11,853 nt of DNA from Candidatus Komeilibacteria bacterium (GCA_016204595.1 JACQKJ010000006.1:1-11853); one strand, 5' to 3'; counted from the stretch's first letter, positions 1-6,262 are shown. Numbers and translations: made by a program. Notes: a model not told the origin generated them from the sequence alone.

Positions 1-1
1 G

Positions 2-139
2 AGTCAGACAATCCGCACTGGCCTCGACGAGATCCCGATACTCTCGCGCGCCACCCAAGGCGTACGCGTGATGAAACTTCGTGAGGGTGATTCCGTTGCC
101 TCGTTCGTCGTCTTCGAAGCAGAAAGCGAAGGCGCGTAG
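2..139 (+). CDS. gyrA: DNA gyrase subunit A, C-terminal fragment
   Basis: This is the 3' end of a gene that starts before the window. Reading from base 2 gives 45 residues and a TAG stop at 137-139. The peptide contains the pattern RTGLDEIPILSRATQGVRVM, typical of the last blade of the GyrA C-terminal beta-pinwheel (a GR.TQGV.-type repeat), followed by the KLREGDSVAS segment and an acidic tail. GyrA is the DNA-cleaving subunit of gyrase, which introduces negative supercoils. ParC has a related tail, but the well-preserved RATQGV motif favours GyrA. No ribosome binding site or start is visible because the gene is cut by the window edge. The next gene downstream is on the opposite strand, so transcription should end between them. 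Confidence 0.88.
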   Translation, partial: SQTIRTGLDEIPILSRATQGVRVMKLREGDSVASFVVFEAESEGA

Positions 140-193
140 GTACGTGCGTCGGCATGGGTATTCTCATTGAGGCGTTCAGCGCTTGGAGCAATT

Positions 194-209
194 GCCGGAT
201 GTATCCGGC
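194..209 (+). terminator. possible hairpin downstream of gyrA
   Basis: GCCGGA (194-199) and TCCGGC (204-209) form a perfect 6-bp GC-rich stem with a TGTA loop, starting 54 nt after the gyrA stop. No T-run follows, so it is at best a weak or Rho-assisted terminator. The REP-like hairpin at 229-253 could contribute. The rest of 140-228 holds nothing I recognise. Confidence 0.3.
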
Positions 210-228
210 CGGCTCTGACAGTGCCTGC

Positions 229-254
229 CATAACGACATCGTAAGTCGTTATGC
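229..254. repeat. REP-like palindrome, left copy
   Basis: CATAACGAC (229-237) and GTCGTTATG (245-253) are perfect inverted repeats around the asymmetric loop ATCGTAA. The copy sits one base beyond the stop codon of the transposase gene. Read on the minus strand it matches the right copy at 927-952 with a single difference over 26 bases, so the two frame the transposase gene in inverted orientation. Palindromes of this size flanking a TnpA_REP gene are the expected substrate and binding site of that transposase family. Confidence 0.75.
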
Positions 255-914
255 TTACTCGAGCAGGAATTGCAGTGGTATGTCAGTGTGATTAGTTCCC
301 GAATGGTCGAAAATATGTTTTTTGATCTTAGTGGGTGAATCCCGAAAGTTGTCCATGGTAAGTAAGGAGGAGAAATTCTTTTTTCCGCAATAGTCTTGAT
401 AGCTGCTCCAACGATACGCCATCAAATACTGGTGAGCCTGTATCGGATTTTTTAGCGCACGTTCGCGCCAGCCTCGAGCACTCGTCATATAGTCAAGGGG
501 GTTGAAATGGACATAATTCAGTATATGCAAGAAGTAAGCGTCCGAGTTAATGTGTATTTTTTTTGTTCGGCCCTGAAACAAGTACCCACTTCGATCGTAT
601 CGTTTGTTGAAGTACTTCGCATATCCGATGTTCAGTTTGCGTATGAACATCGAAATCCCTCCCTCAATGCGATCGGAGAGCAGTAAGTGGTAATGATTCT
701 TCATCAGGCACCAGCCGTGTATATCGACTATGGCATCTGCGCCATAACGACTTACGAAGTCGTTATAGTCTTTTTCGATGAGGTACGTCGTGTTGTTTGC
801 TGCATCAGAGGAATTGAATAAACGGAGACCGTGGACGAATCGAAAACGATCTCGGTCGTCAAGAAAAATCTCTCTCTTCTCAACCCCTCGGTTGAGAAGG
901 TGATAAAGCTCCAC
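255..914 (-). CDS. REP-associated tyrosine transposase (RAYT, Y1/HUH family)
   Basis: A 219-residue single-strand DNA transposase of the IS200-related TnpA_REP group, which handles REP palindromes instead of classical insertion-sequence ends. The N-terminus (YHLLNRGVEKREIFLDD) is the usual family opening. The HUH metal-binding motif is H74-Y-H76 in LMKNHYHLLLS, the candidate catalytic tyrosine is Y134 in NYVHFNP, and YRWSSY near residue 168 is the typical C-terminal signature. The length fits the family and no frameshift is visible, so it may be active. The start is a GTG at 912-914 placed just before the conserved opening; no strong ribosome binding site is seen. The gene is AT-richer than its neighbours, which suggests transfer. 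Its coding sequence contains a third copy of the flanking palindrome (about codons 49-57, YNDFVSRY). Family assignment is firm; activity is inferred. Confidence 0.9.
   Translation of the reverse strand: MELYHLLNRGVEKREIFLDDRDRFRFVHGLRLFNSSDAANNTTYLIEKDYNDFVSRYGADAIVDIHGWCLMKNHYHLLLSDRIEGGISMFIRKLNIGYAKYFNKRYDRSGYLFQGRTKKIHINSDAYFLHILNYVHFNPLDYMTSARGWRERALKNPIQAHQYLMAYRWSSYQDYCGKKNFSSLLTMDNFRDSPTKIKKHIFDHSGTNHTDIPLQFLLE
743..767. repeat. REP-like palindrome inside the transposase gene
   Basis: ATAACGAC (744-751) and GTCGTTAT (759-766) form a perfect inverted repeat with loop TTACGAA. It differs from the right flanking copy (927-952) at only a few positions and has the same orientation. It is in frame and encodes YNDFVSRYG upstream of the HUH motif, so it does not break the gene. 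Confidence 0.65.
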
Positions 915-926
915 GCCACAAGTCTA

Positions 927-953
927 GCATAACGACTTACGATGTCATTATGC
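927..953. repeat. REP-like palindrome, right copy
   Basis: GCATAACGAC (927-936), loop TTACGAT, and GTCATTATGC (944-953) form an inverted repeat with one imperfect pair. It lies 12 bases upstream of the transposase start and is the reverse complement of the left copy apart from one base. The 229-953 unit therefore looks like a transposase gene in a head-to-head palindrome frame. An ATG at 942 opens the downstream reading frame inside this palindrome, but it is unlikely to be the real start of the methyltransferase. Confidence 0.75.
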
Positions 954-997
954 GGCCGACTGGGGAATATTCATGCTATTGATGGCAGAAAATCCTA

Positions 998-1003
998 TAT
1001 ACT
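998..1003 (+). promoter_or_regulatory. possible -10 box (TATACT), near-leaderless
   Basis: TATACT lies 7 bases before the preferred methyltransferase start at 1011, so a transcript initiated from it would have almost no leader. No clear -35 box sits at the right distance (TTGATG at 979-984 is too close). The only support is the -10 match and the absence of a ribosome binding site. Confidence 0.3.
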
Positions 1004-1010
1004 TGATTGG

Positions 1011-1592
1011 ATGCAGCAGACTACACAAAGACATTCGCCTTCACAACCGGCAAGATTCGCGCATCCGAAGCGCAACATTGCGGCCATAGGGCTACAACAG
1101 GGCATGCGTGTCGTTGATTTTGGGGCTGGGAGCGGCGCGTATGTGCTCGCGATAGCCGAGCGCCTGCAGGGGAGCGGCACGGTATATGCCGTCGATATCC
1201 AACGCGAGCTCCTGCGGCGCATTCACAACGAGGCCGCGCGCCGCGGCTTCAGGAATGTTGAGGTGATCTGGGCAGACCTCGAGATGGGACGGGCTTCGAA
1301 GCTCGCCGGTGCCTCTGTGGATCTCGTTTTGATATCGAATCTTCTGTTTCAAGTGCAGGGCAAGGGGCCCGTGCTTCGGGAGGCTCGCCGCATTCTGAAG
1401 TCTAGCGGACACGTCGTCGTGATAGATTGGTACGATAGTTTCAAAGGGATGGGGCCAATCAGGGAAGACGTTGTCACGAAGGATGCCGCGCTTGCGCTCG
1501 CAAGGAAAGAGGGGCTTGAGCTCCTGCGAGAATTCGAAGCGGGCGCGCATCATTACGGATTGATACTCCAGCCGACCATGTCATCAGTATGA
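1011..1592 (+). CDS. class I SAM-dependent methyltransferase (UbiE/Methyltransf-11 type)
   Basis: A 193-residue soluble protein with the Rossmann-like methyltransferase fold. Motif I is VVDFGAGSGAY (about residues 34-44), which binds the SAM methionine moiety. The acidic residue of motif II follows in VYAVDIQ, motif III in VIWADLE, and the post-motif strand in LVLISNLLF with the later GHVVVIDWY. The substrate cannot be read from the sequence. I start at the ATG at 1011; the longer frame from 942 would begin inside the REP palindrome, and its extra 23 residues look non-conserved. The last four bases overlap the next gene (ATGA at 1589-1592), so the two are translationally coupled. The pairing with an anchored solute-binding protein gives no clear functional hint. 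Confidence 0.85.
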   Translation: MQQTTQRHSPSQPARFAHPKRNIAAIGLQQGMRVVDFGAGSGAYVLAIAERLQGSGTVYAVDIQRELLRRIHNEAARRGFRNVEVIWADLEMGRASKLAGASVDLVLISNLLFQVQGKGPVLREARRILKSSGHVVVIDWYDSFKGMGPIREDVVTKDAALALARKEGLELLREFEAGAHHYGLILQPTMSSV

Positions 1593-2890
1593 AGAGTCTC
1601 TCGGTCTTCCAGATAGTGCTACTCTCCGTATTCGGGGCGCTCGCAATTTCTGGCATGCTTATCTTCGCGCTCGTGGTGGGTTCGAACACCGGCAATTCTA
1701 TTGGACCGATCACGATCTGGGGCACGCTGGAGCAGAGCGCGTTTGCGGTCGTTCTTCGACAAGCCTCCGAGGACGACAAGCGCCTCTCACAGGTCACCTA
1801 CGTAGAGAAAGACGCAGCCACCTACGAAGAAGAGCTCACCGAAGCGCTCGCAAGCGGGGAGGGTCCCGATCTCTTTCTCTTGCGCCAAGATTTTGTCGTG
1901 CGAAACAGGGGGAAGGTGATACCAGTGCCCTCGACATTCCTTTCGGAGGCGAAGTTTAAGGACACCTTTGTCGAGGCAGCGAATCCATACCTTGCAGAGG
2001 CGGGGGTTCTCGGCATTCCGCTCTTCGTCGATCCCATGATTCTGTACTGGAATCGCGATTTGCTCGCAGCATCGGGATTTCCAAAGCCTCCACGGTACTG
2101 GGAGGAAGTGCCGGAATTCGCGCAGAAGGTAACGAAGCGGGACGACGCGGGAGGCATCGTGCACTCCGCGATTGCCTTCGGCGAGTTCGCAAATGTCGAC
2201 TTCGCGAAAGACATCATAACGCTCCTTATTCAGCAGGCGGGCGGTACGATCACGTCATTCGATAGCACCGGTCGTCTCGTACCCTCACTCACACTTCGTC
2301 GCGCAGGGGAGCCGTCGCAGGCGACCGAATCCGCACTCCGTTTCTATACGGAATTCGCGGATCCCTCAAAGATTCACTACTCGTGGAATCGGTCTCTCTC
2401 GAGTTCTCGAGCGGAATTCGCGGCGGGCGATCTTGCGCTCTATCTCGGCTATGGCAGAGAGGCGACGCTCCTGGCGCGGATGAATCCCAATCTGAACTAC
2501 GCTGGCGCCGCGGTGCCGCAGAGCAAAGTCGCCTCGCGCTCGACTAACGCCGCGAGAGTCTACGCGCTCGCGATTTCGCGCACGAGTCAGAACCCACAGG
2601 GAGCGATGACCGTCGCCGCAGTGATGGCCGATGCGCCGATCGCACGCGCGCTTTCGGTCGCGACAGGCATCCCTTCGGCAAGGCGCGATGTGCTCGCGGA
2701 AAAGCTCGAGGGTGAGAACGAGCTTTTCGAGGGGCAGGCACTTATCGCGCGCTCGTGGGTCGATCCCGATCCGCAAAAGACGGACGCGATCTTTCGCGGT
2801 ATGATTGAGGGCGTGACGACGGGCTCTTCGCGCCTACAAGAGGCGATTGGTCGCGCGAATCAGGAGCTTGCGCAAGCAATCGGTCAATAG
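1589..2890 (+). CDS. membrane-anchored extracellular solute-binding protein (SBP_bac_1 family)
   Basis: A 433-residue protein with one N-terminal hydrophobic segment (about residues 8-30, no lipobox cysteine), then a two-lobed family 1 solute-binding domain of the maltose/multiple-sugar type. Recognisable pieces are ITIWG at the start of the fold, GPDLFLL (about residue 93), the hinge-proximal GIPLFVDPMILYWNRDLL, and FAAGDLALYLGYG around 276. Such proteins capture sugars or other solutes outside the membrane and hand them to an ABC permease. No permease or ATPase gene is in the window, and the protein appears membrane-tethered rather than lipid-anchored. It overlaps the methyltransferase stop by 4 bases and ends 1 base before the pilin start, so all three are probably co-transcribed. 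The ligand is unknown. Confidence 0.85.
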   Translation: MKSLSVFQIVLLSVFGALAISGMLIFALVVGSNTGNSIGPITIWGTLEQSAFAVVLRQASEDDKRLSQVTYVEKDAATYEEELTEALASGEGPDLFLLRQDFVVRNRGKVIPVPSTFLSEAKFKDTFVEAANPYLAEAGVLGIPLFVDPMILYWNRDLLAASGFPKPPRYWEEVPEFAQKVTKRDDAGGIVHSAIAFGEFANVDFAKDIITLLIQQAGGTITSFDSTGRLVPSLTLRRAGEPSQATESALRFYTEFADPSKIHYSWNRSLSSSRAEFAAGDLALYLGYGREATLLARMNPNLNYAGAAVPQSKVASRSTNAARVYALAISRTSQNPQGAMTVAAVMADAPIARALSVATGIPSARRDVLAEKLEGENELFEGQALIARSWVDPDPQKTDAIFRGMIEGVTTGSSRLQEAIGRANQELAQAIGQ

Positions 2891-2891
2891 T

Positions 2892-3248
2892 ATGGAAAAA
2901 GAGCGGCGCATGCGGCGATTCGCAATCCTAACCTTTCTTTCGATCACGTCGTTTGCGTCTGCTGCATTCGCGCAGGAGGTGGCGCTCAAGAATCCTCTCA
3001 ACTTCAGTTCTATTCCAGAATTTATCGCCGGAGCCCTCAAGGCGCTCGCCTTGATCGCGCTTCCCATTATCACGCTTTTTCTCGTCATTTCCGGATTTCT
3101 TTTCATAACCGCGCAGGGCAATCAGGACAAGATTAAAACAGCAAAGAATAATTTTGTGTATGTAGTCCTCGGTGCCCTGCTTATACTCGGGGCATGGATT
3201 CTGGCGACACTCATCGCTGGAACCGTGAATCAATTAACAAGTCGGTGA
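2892..3248 (+). CDS. T4SS-type pilin (TrbC/VirB2-like small membrane protein)
   Basis: A 118-residue protein: a signal peptide (hydrophobic to about residue 24, with SAAFAQE resembling a signal peptidase site after Ala-Gln-Ala-type residues), then an NPL segment and two long hydrophobic helices (about 45-68 and 87-110) joined by a short polar loop with GNQDKIKTAKNN. This is the layout of the type IV secretion pilin family common in Patescibacteria and of VirB2/TrbC: a processed precursor that sits in the inner membrane as a hairpin. An alternative start at 2910 (MRRFAIL) would give a shorter, more usual signal peptide. The gene follows the solute-binding protein directly and opens a run of small membrane proteins. 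Assembly into a filament is inferred from family resemblance. Confidence 0.75.
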   Translation: MEKERRMRRFAILTFLSITSFASAAFAQEVALKNPLNFSSIPEFIAGALKALALIALPIITLFLVISGFLFITAQGNQDKIKTAKNNFVYVVLGALLILGAWILATLIAGTVNQLTSR

Positions 3249-3349
3249 GTCCAACTCGATCTTTTCCTGTCTGACACGTAATCCAATTGACTCGTTGCCG
3301 CGTTCTTTATACGGTGGGGAAGCATCAACTCGAACCAAGGAGAAGAGTG

Positions 3350-3616
3350 ATGAGTTCCTTCAAAATTCAGGTTGTCGACGATCGTGGCGTTTCCGTTCCC
3401 GGCTGTTCCGTCGGTGTTTACATCGAACAGGGCATAACCGGCGGCGGCGTTACTTCGGGTCAGACCGATAGCTACGGATGGGTGGAATTTGACATTCCAC
3501 CTCATGTCGTACGGAGGCCAACCCTCCAGGCTATCTACGTGGAAGGCAAGGAAGTCGCCAGCTACCTTGGTGATCTACACGATGGCGATACCTTCTCTGT
3601 CACATACCCGAACTAG
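3350..3616 (+). CDS. small beta-rich protein of unknown function
   Basis: An 88-residue protein starting at an ATG with the clearest ribosome binding site in the neighbourhood (AAGGAGA at 3337-3343, 6 bases before the start). It has no signal peptide or membrane segment. It reads as alternating strands and turns: IQVVDDRGVSVPGCSVGVYI, a Gly/Ser/Thr-rich turn, then GWVEFDIPP, then a final strand pair ending DTFSVTYPN. The V-DDxGxPVxG-xVxV followed by T-D-xxGWVEFDIP pattern resembles small Ig-like or carboxypeptidase-regulatory-type sandwich domains, in which a loop-strand repeat carries T..G.-F. I cannot name a family. It interrupts a run of membrane-protein genes and differs from them in composition. 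Its role there is unknown. Confidence 0.6.
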   Translation: MSSFKIQVVDDRGVSVPGCSVGVYIEQGITGGGVTSGQTDSYGWVEFDIPPHVVRRPTLQAIYVEGKEVASYLGDLHDGDTFSVTYPN

Positions 3617-3723
3617 ACCGTGACAGCTGGGTGGCGCGCTGGGGTGCAAGCTCCAACGTCGCTATCCTTTTTTCACTGTGCACACAGACCGATTTTCAGA
3701 GGACTTCGAGGGGTCACGTAGGG

Positions 3724-3729
3724 TACAAT
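3724..3729 (+). promoter_or_regulatory. probable -10 box (TACAAT) before the membrane-protein run
   Basis: TACAAT lies 11 bases before the ATG at 3741, so a transcript would start about 5 bases upstream of the codon. No ribosome binding site is visible before 3741, which fits a near-leaderless message. No convincing -35 is seen. In the preceding 3617-3723 there is only a T-run (3666-3672, CCTTTTTTC) after a weakly self-complementary GC-rich stretch that could be a poor terminator for the gene ending at 3616. Confidence 0.4.
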
Positions 3730-3740
3730 CTCTACTGATT

Positions 3741-4148
3741 ATGCGAATCGTCAGGCTACTCTCAATATTCGTTCTCGTTGCTTTTTTTGTTGCGGTTCCA
3801 AGTATGACGCGAGCGGCGCCCAATACATTCTATGACCTTGCGTACGATGTCGTCGAGATACTCGATACAGCCACCTTCACGCTCATTATCTTCGGGCTTG
3901 TCGTGTACTTCTGGGGAATCGCGACGAATATTCCGCACTTTGGCGACGAGAAAGGCGCCGAAAAACAGAAGTCATTTTTTTTCTGGGGACTCGTTGTCCT
4001 CTTTATGATGGTTTCAATTTGGGGCATCATCCAACTCTTGCAGAATACGCTTTTTGGCAGCATCCCCTTCTCGCCAAATGCGGGCGAACCGGCCGTAACG
4101 CTTTGCGATTCGTTCGGCGATTGCTCCATTGGCGAACTAGGTCTATGA
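3741..4148 (+). CDS. signal-peptide two-helix membrane protein, paralogue A
   Basis: A 135-residue protein with a signal peptide (MRIVRLLS..., possible cleavage after TRA at about residue 25) and two transmembrane helices, about 45-66 and 79-104. The second carries the signature FWGLVVLFMMVSIWGIIQLL. The same core, helix - polar Asp/Glu/Lys loop - WG..xxFVM.S.(W/Y)GI..LL, recurs in the proteins at 4663-5031 and 5058-5366. The layout resembles VirB2-type pilins but is not the same family as the 2892 gene. The C-terminus (about 30 residues, two cysteines) would be outside. I start at 3741, where the signal peptide begins; the longer reading from 3678 adds non-hydrophobic residues upstream of it. 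The stop overlaps the next start (ATGA). Function unknown, likely part of a surface or secretion machine with its neighbours. Confidence 0.75.
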   Translation: MRIVRLLSIFVLVAFFVAVPSMTRAAPNTFYDLAYDVVEILDTATFTLIIFGLVVYFWGIATNIPHFGDEKGAEKQKSFFFWGLVVLFMMVSIWGIIQLLQNTLFGSIPFSPNAGEPAVTLCDSFGDCSIGELGL

Positions 4149-4564
4149 ATATCTGGCGCAAACGAGATGATCTCCTTGCGCTTTGCGCCGTAGGTGCGCT
4201 ATTGGTGCTCGCGCTCCCTAGCGGCGCGCATGCACTTACGCTCCCACAGGTGATCGGCTTCTTCCACATTGGGGTCGGGCTCATCCTCACGGGGATCGTA
4301 CTTCTCTTCGTGACAGGATTTTCTGTGTATGTTGCACGTTTTAATACGTGGCCCACCCATCGCGACGCGGCGATACGAGTGCTCGAGTGGGCAGTCGTCA
4401 TGCTCTTTGTACTCGTCGTCGTACTCGCGATCGTCAATGCGATTCAACATCACGGTGACGTCGCACTTCCTATTCTCGCGTTCCTCATTATCGTTGTGGT
4501 CGGTTTCTTTATCGTTCGCTACGTCGCTTCGGCCCAAAAAAAGCCGCCTCCACCGCGTCGCTAG
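4145..4564 (+). CDS. small multi-pass membrane protein, proline-rich basic tail
   Basis: A 139-residue hydrophobic protein. An N-terminal hydrophobic stretch (about 10-27, possibly a signal peptide ending at AHA) is followed by helices at about 35-57, 75-97 and 104-124, and a C-terminal QKKPPPPRR tail that should be cytoplasmic. It lacks the WG..FVM.S.WG core of its neighbours. The start ATG at 4145 overlaps the previous stop by 4 bases, which fixes the start and implies coupled translation with paralogue A. I do not recognise a named family. Confidence 0.7.
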   Translation: MNIWRKRDDLLALCAVGALLVLALPSGAHALTLPQVIGFFHIGVGLILTGIVLLFVTGFSVYVARFNTWPTHRDAAIRVLEWAVVMLFVLVVVLAIVNAIQHHGDVALPILAFLIIVVVGFFIVRYVASAQKKPPPPRR

Positions 4565-4610
4565 AGGGGAGGGCGGCTAGGCCATTATCCACAGATATGC
4601 CCAGCGGCGA

Positions 4611-4639
4611 TTGTGTTTTTCTCTGGGCCCGATAGCATG
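4611..4639 (+). promoter_or_regulatory. possible promoter (TTGTGT-17-TAGCAT type) before 4663
   Basis: In the 98-base gap 4565-4662 there is a TTGTGT-like box near 4611 and TAGCAT near 4633, about 16-17 bases apart. Transcription would begin about 25 bases before the ATG at 4663. The match is loose and the gap otherwise shows nothing striking. Confidence 0.25.
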
Positions 4640-4662
4640 AGGGTACTTACTCGCGTATCTAT

Positions 4663-5031
4663 ATGAGATCATCTATGAGACGAATTAGTCGTGCGCTGGC
4701 GTTTGCAGTACTTTTTGCTCCCGCGCTCGCGAGCGCGGCGACGCTGATAGATACGCTCGTCTTGGCGAGCACCTTCTTGAACGGCGTTATCGGTCTCTTT
4801 ATCACACTTGCGATCGTGGTCTTCTTTTGGGGTCTCATCAAGTACCTCATCAGCATGGATCATGACAACGCCAACGAAGGCCTCAAGATCATGTTTTGGG
4901 GTGTCATTGCGATCTTCGTCATGGTCTCCATCTGGGGCATCATCCGCTTGCTGCAGAGCACATTGAAGGTCACATCGACCGATCCCGTCATCCCGAAGGG
5001 CATCGTGGTAAATCCCGGTAGGACGTACTAG
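4663..5031 (+). CDS. signal-peptide two-helix membrane protein, paralogue B
   Basis: A 122-residue protein with a basic N-terminus, a signal peptide ending at ALASA (about residue 25), and two helices at about 38-61 and 76-99. The core FFWGLIKYL - polar loop (SMDHDNANEGLK) - FWGVIAIFVMVSIWGIIRLLQSTL closely matches paralogue A (SIWGII.LLQ.TL is shared almost exactly) and more distantly paralogue C. This points to gene duplication. An internal ATG at 4675 (MRRISRAL) is an equally good signal-peptide start. The C-terminal 20 residues are polar, with several prolines. Role inferred only from association with the pilin gene. Confidence 0.75.
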   Translation: MRSSMRRISRALAFAVLFAPALASAATLIDTLVLASTFLNGVIGLFITLAIVVFFWGLIKYLISMDHDNANEGLKIMFWGVIAIFVMVSIWGIIRLLQSTLKVTSTDPVIPKGIVVNPGRTY

Positions 5032-5057
5032 GCCCGCTCCTGCCCGCCTGATTTCGC

Positions 5058-5366
5058 ATGAGCGGCGCACAACTTCTCGAGAATTTCGTCACCTACATCA
5101 TTAATCCCGCCATACTCGTTATCTTCACGGCGGGCTTTTTCCTATTCGTGTACGGGCTCGTACAGTTCATGCTGGATCTCGATAAGGGCGCAAACCGCGA
5201 GCAACATATCCAGCACATGCTATGGGGGATTGTTGGCATGTTTGTTATGGCGTCGGTCTATGGCATCCTAGCACTTCTCGACAACACCTTCGGTCTCGAT
5301 GCATTCTCGCCGCAGCCCGACATGAGCCGTTGGCAAGACATAAACCTCCCCCCTCTATTCAGGTAG
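5058..5366 (+). CDS. two-helix membrane protein, paralogue C
   Basis: A 102-residue protein with two transmembrane helices (about 18-39 and 55-76). Unlike paralogues A and B it has no separate signal peptide: the polar start MSGAQLLENF leads directly into the first helix. The second helix, MLWGIVGMFVMASVYGILALLDNTFG, preserves the shared core with Trp replaced by Tyr in the second WG. The loop between helices is charged (DLDKGANREQHIQH). The gene begins 26 bases after paralogue B and its last 12 bases overlap the 3' end of the convergent aminotransferase gene, so no terminator can lie between them. Confidence 0.75.
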   Translation: MSGAQLLENFVTYIINPAILVIFTAGFFLFVYGLVQFMLDLDKGANREQHIQHMLWGIVGMFVMASVYGILALLDNTFGLDAFSPQPDMSRWQDINLPPLFR

Positions 5367-6179
5367 TTTCCCTCGGCACGAGGCGAGAAACTGATCGTAT
5401 GCGTCCATCAACTCGCGGAGCCCCGCGGGGGGCGTCGCGAGCGCGCGTCCATCAATCGAGCGTACCGGAATTATTTTCGATGACGTGCTCGTAATAAATG
5501 CTCCCTGCGCAGCGAGAGCATGAGAAAATTGGATTTCTTGCTGCACAAGCGAATGTCCATTCATCTTTGCAGCGTACAGTACGGCTTTGCGCGTAACGCC
5601 GAGGAGTATTTCTTCTTCGGGTGGGGAGATCAGGGTTTTTCCGTCGATGAGGAAGAAATTCGTGCGTGTGCCTTCGGTGATGCAGCCCATATCGTTGATG
5701 AGGAGCGCGTCGTAGCAGCCTGCTTCTTTTGCTTTTTTGTACGCGAGATAGCTCTGAAGCATGTTAAGGGTCTTCGCGTGGGGGAACGGGCGCTCGTATT
5801 CATAGGTGATGAAGTCTGCCCCATCTCTGTAAAGTTTTTTGTCGGGGAAGAGGGGATTCAGGCAAAGGATATTGAGCTGAGGCTCTTTGCCACCAATGAG
5901 GAGGATTTTGAGATTGCACGTCCCGCCGCCATTCTTTTTGACAAGCTCGTGCATGCACCTACCGACGAATGCATCGTCGAACTCATGCGTGAGGCCGATG
6001 ATTCGGGCGGATTCTTCGAGACGTTCGATATGATCTTTGAGAAAGAAGGGAATTCCATCGTTAACGCGGATCGTCTCATAGACGCCGAAACCGTATTGAT
6101 ACTCGATGTTCGAAAGCGGCACAGCCGCTTCCTCGATCGGAAGAATTTTTCCATTCTTTGAAAAGTATTTGAAGTTCAT
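5355..6179 (-). CDS. class IV PLP-dependent aminotransferase (BCAT / D-amino-acid aminotransferase type)
   Basis: A 274-residue enzyme of fold type IV. The N-terminal segment ILPIEEAAVPLSN...YGFGVYETIRV is the family opening, and K136 in HAKTLNML is the expected PLP lysine. Around E169, CITEGTRTNFFLI gives the cofactor-binding glutamate and the following strand, and GVTRKAVL (about 194) binds the phosphate. The family includes branched-chain amino acid aminotransferases, D-alanine aminotransferase and aminodeoxychorismate lyase; K-T-L-N and T-E-G-T/S-x-x-N are nearer to the first two, but I cannot choose. I use the ATG at 6179, which has AAGGA 4 bases upstream. A longer frame from 6206 would start inside the palindrome. 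The gene may be co-transcribed with tRNA-Leu and DUF2127 upstream. The plus-strand open frame over it is a shadow. Confidence 0.88.
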   Translation of the reverse strand: MNFKYFSKNGKILPIEEAAVPLSNIEYQYGFGVYETIRVNDGIPFFLKDHIERLEESARIIGLTHEFDDAFVGRCMHELVKKNGGGTCNLKILLIGGKEPQLNILCLNPLFPDKKLYRDGADFITYEYERPFPHAKTLNMLQSYLAYKKAKEAGCYDALLINDMGCITEGTRTNFFLIDGKTLISPPEEEILLGVTRKAVLYAAKMNGHSLVQQEIQFSHALAAQGAFITSTSSKIIPVRSIDGRALATPPAGLRELMDAYDQFLASCRGKLPE

Positions 6180-6202
6180 ACAGTCCTTCGAATTCGCAGA
6201 GG

Positions 6203-6262
6203 ACACTTCGACTCCCTCAGTTTACACTGAGCGATCCGCCAACTGGCGGAGAGTCGAAGTGT
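6203..6262. repeat. 60-base three-way-junction palindrome at the tRNA-Leu 3' end
   Basis: A perfect 12-bp outer stem (ACACTTCGACTC at 6203-6214 with GAGTCGAAGTGT at 6251-6262) encloses two perfect hairpins: CTCAGT/ACTGAG (6216-6231, loop TTAC) and TCCGCC/GGCGGA (6235-6250, loop AACT). Only four bases are unpaired at the junction. Its last base coincides with the discriminator position of tRNA-Leu(UAG), so on the minus strand it lies immediately behind the tRNA and 23 bases before the aminotransferase start. It may be a mobile palindromic repeat, an RNA processing signal, or both. Confidence 0.8.

Noticed and set aside
4..231. Minus-strand open frame at the left end
   Set aside because: It overlaps the gyrA C-terminus and a hairpin, and shows no family features.
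942..1010. Upstream ATG extending the methyltransferase by 23 residues
   Set aside because: It starts inside a REP-like palindrome belonging to the transposase unit and the added peptide looks unconstrained.
5520..6161. Long plus-strand open frame (213 codons) opposite the aminotransferase
   Set aside because: It is the antisense of a gene with clear class IV aminotransferase motifs and has no recognisable domain.
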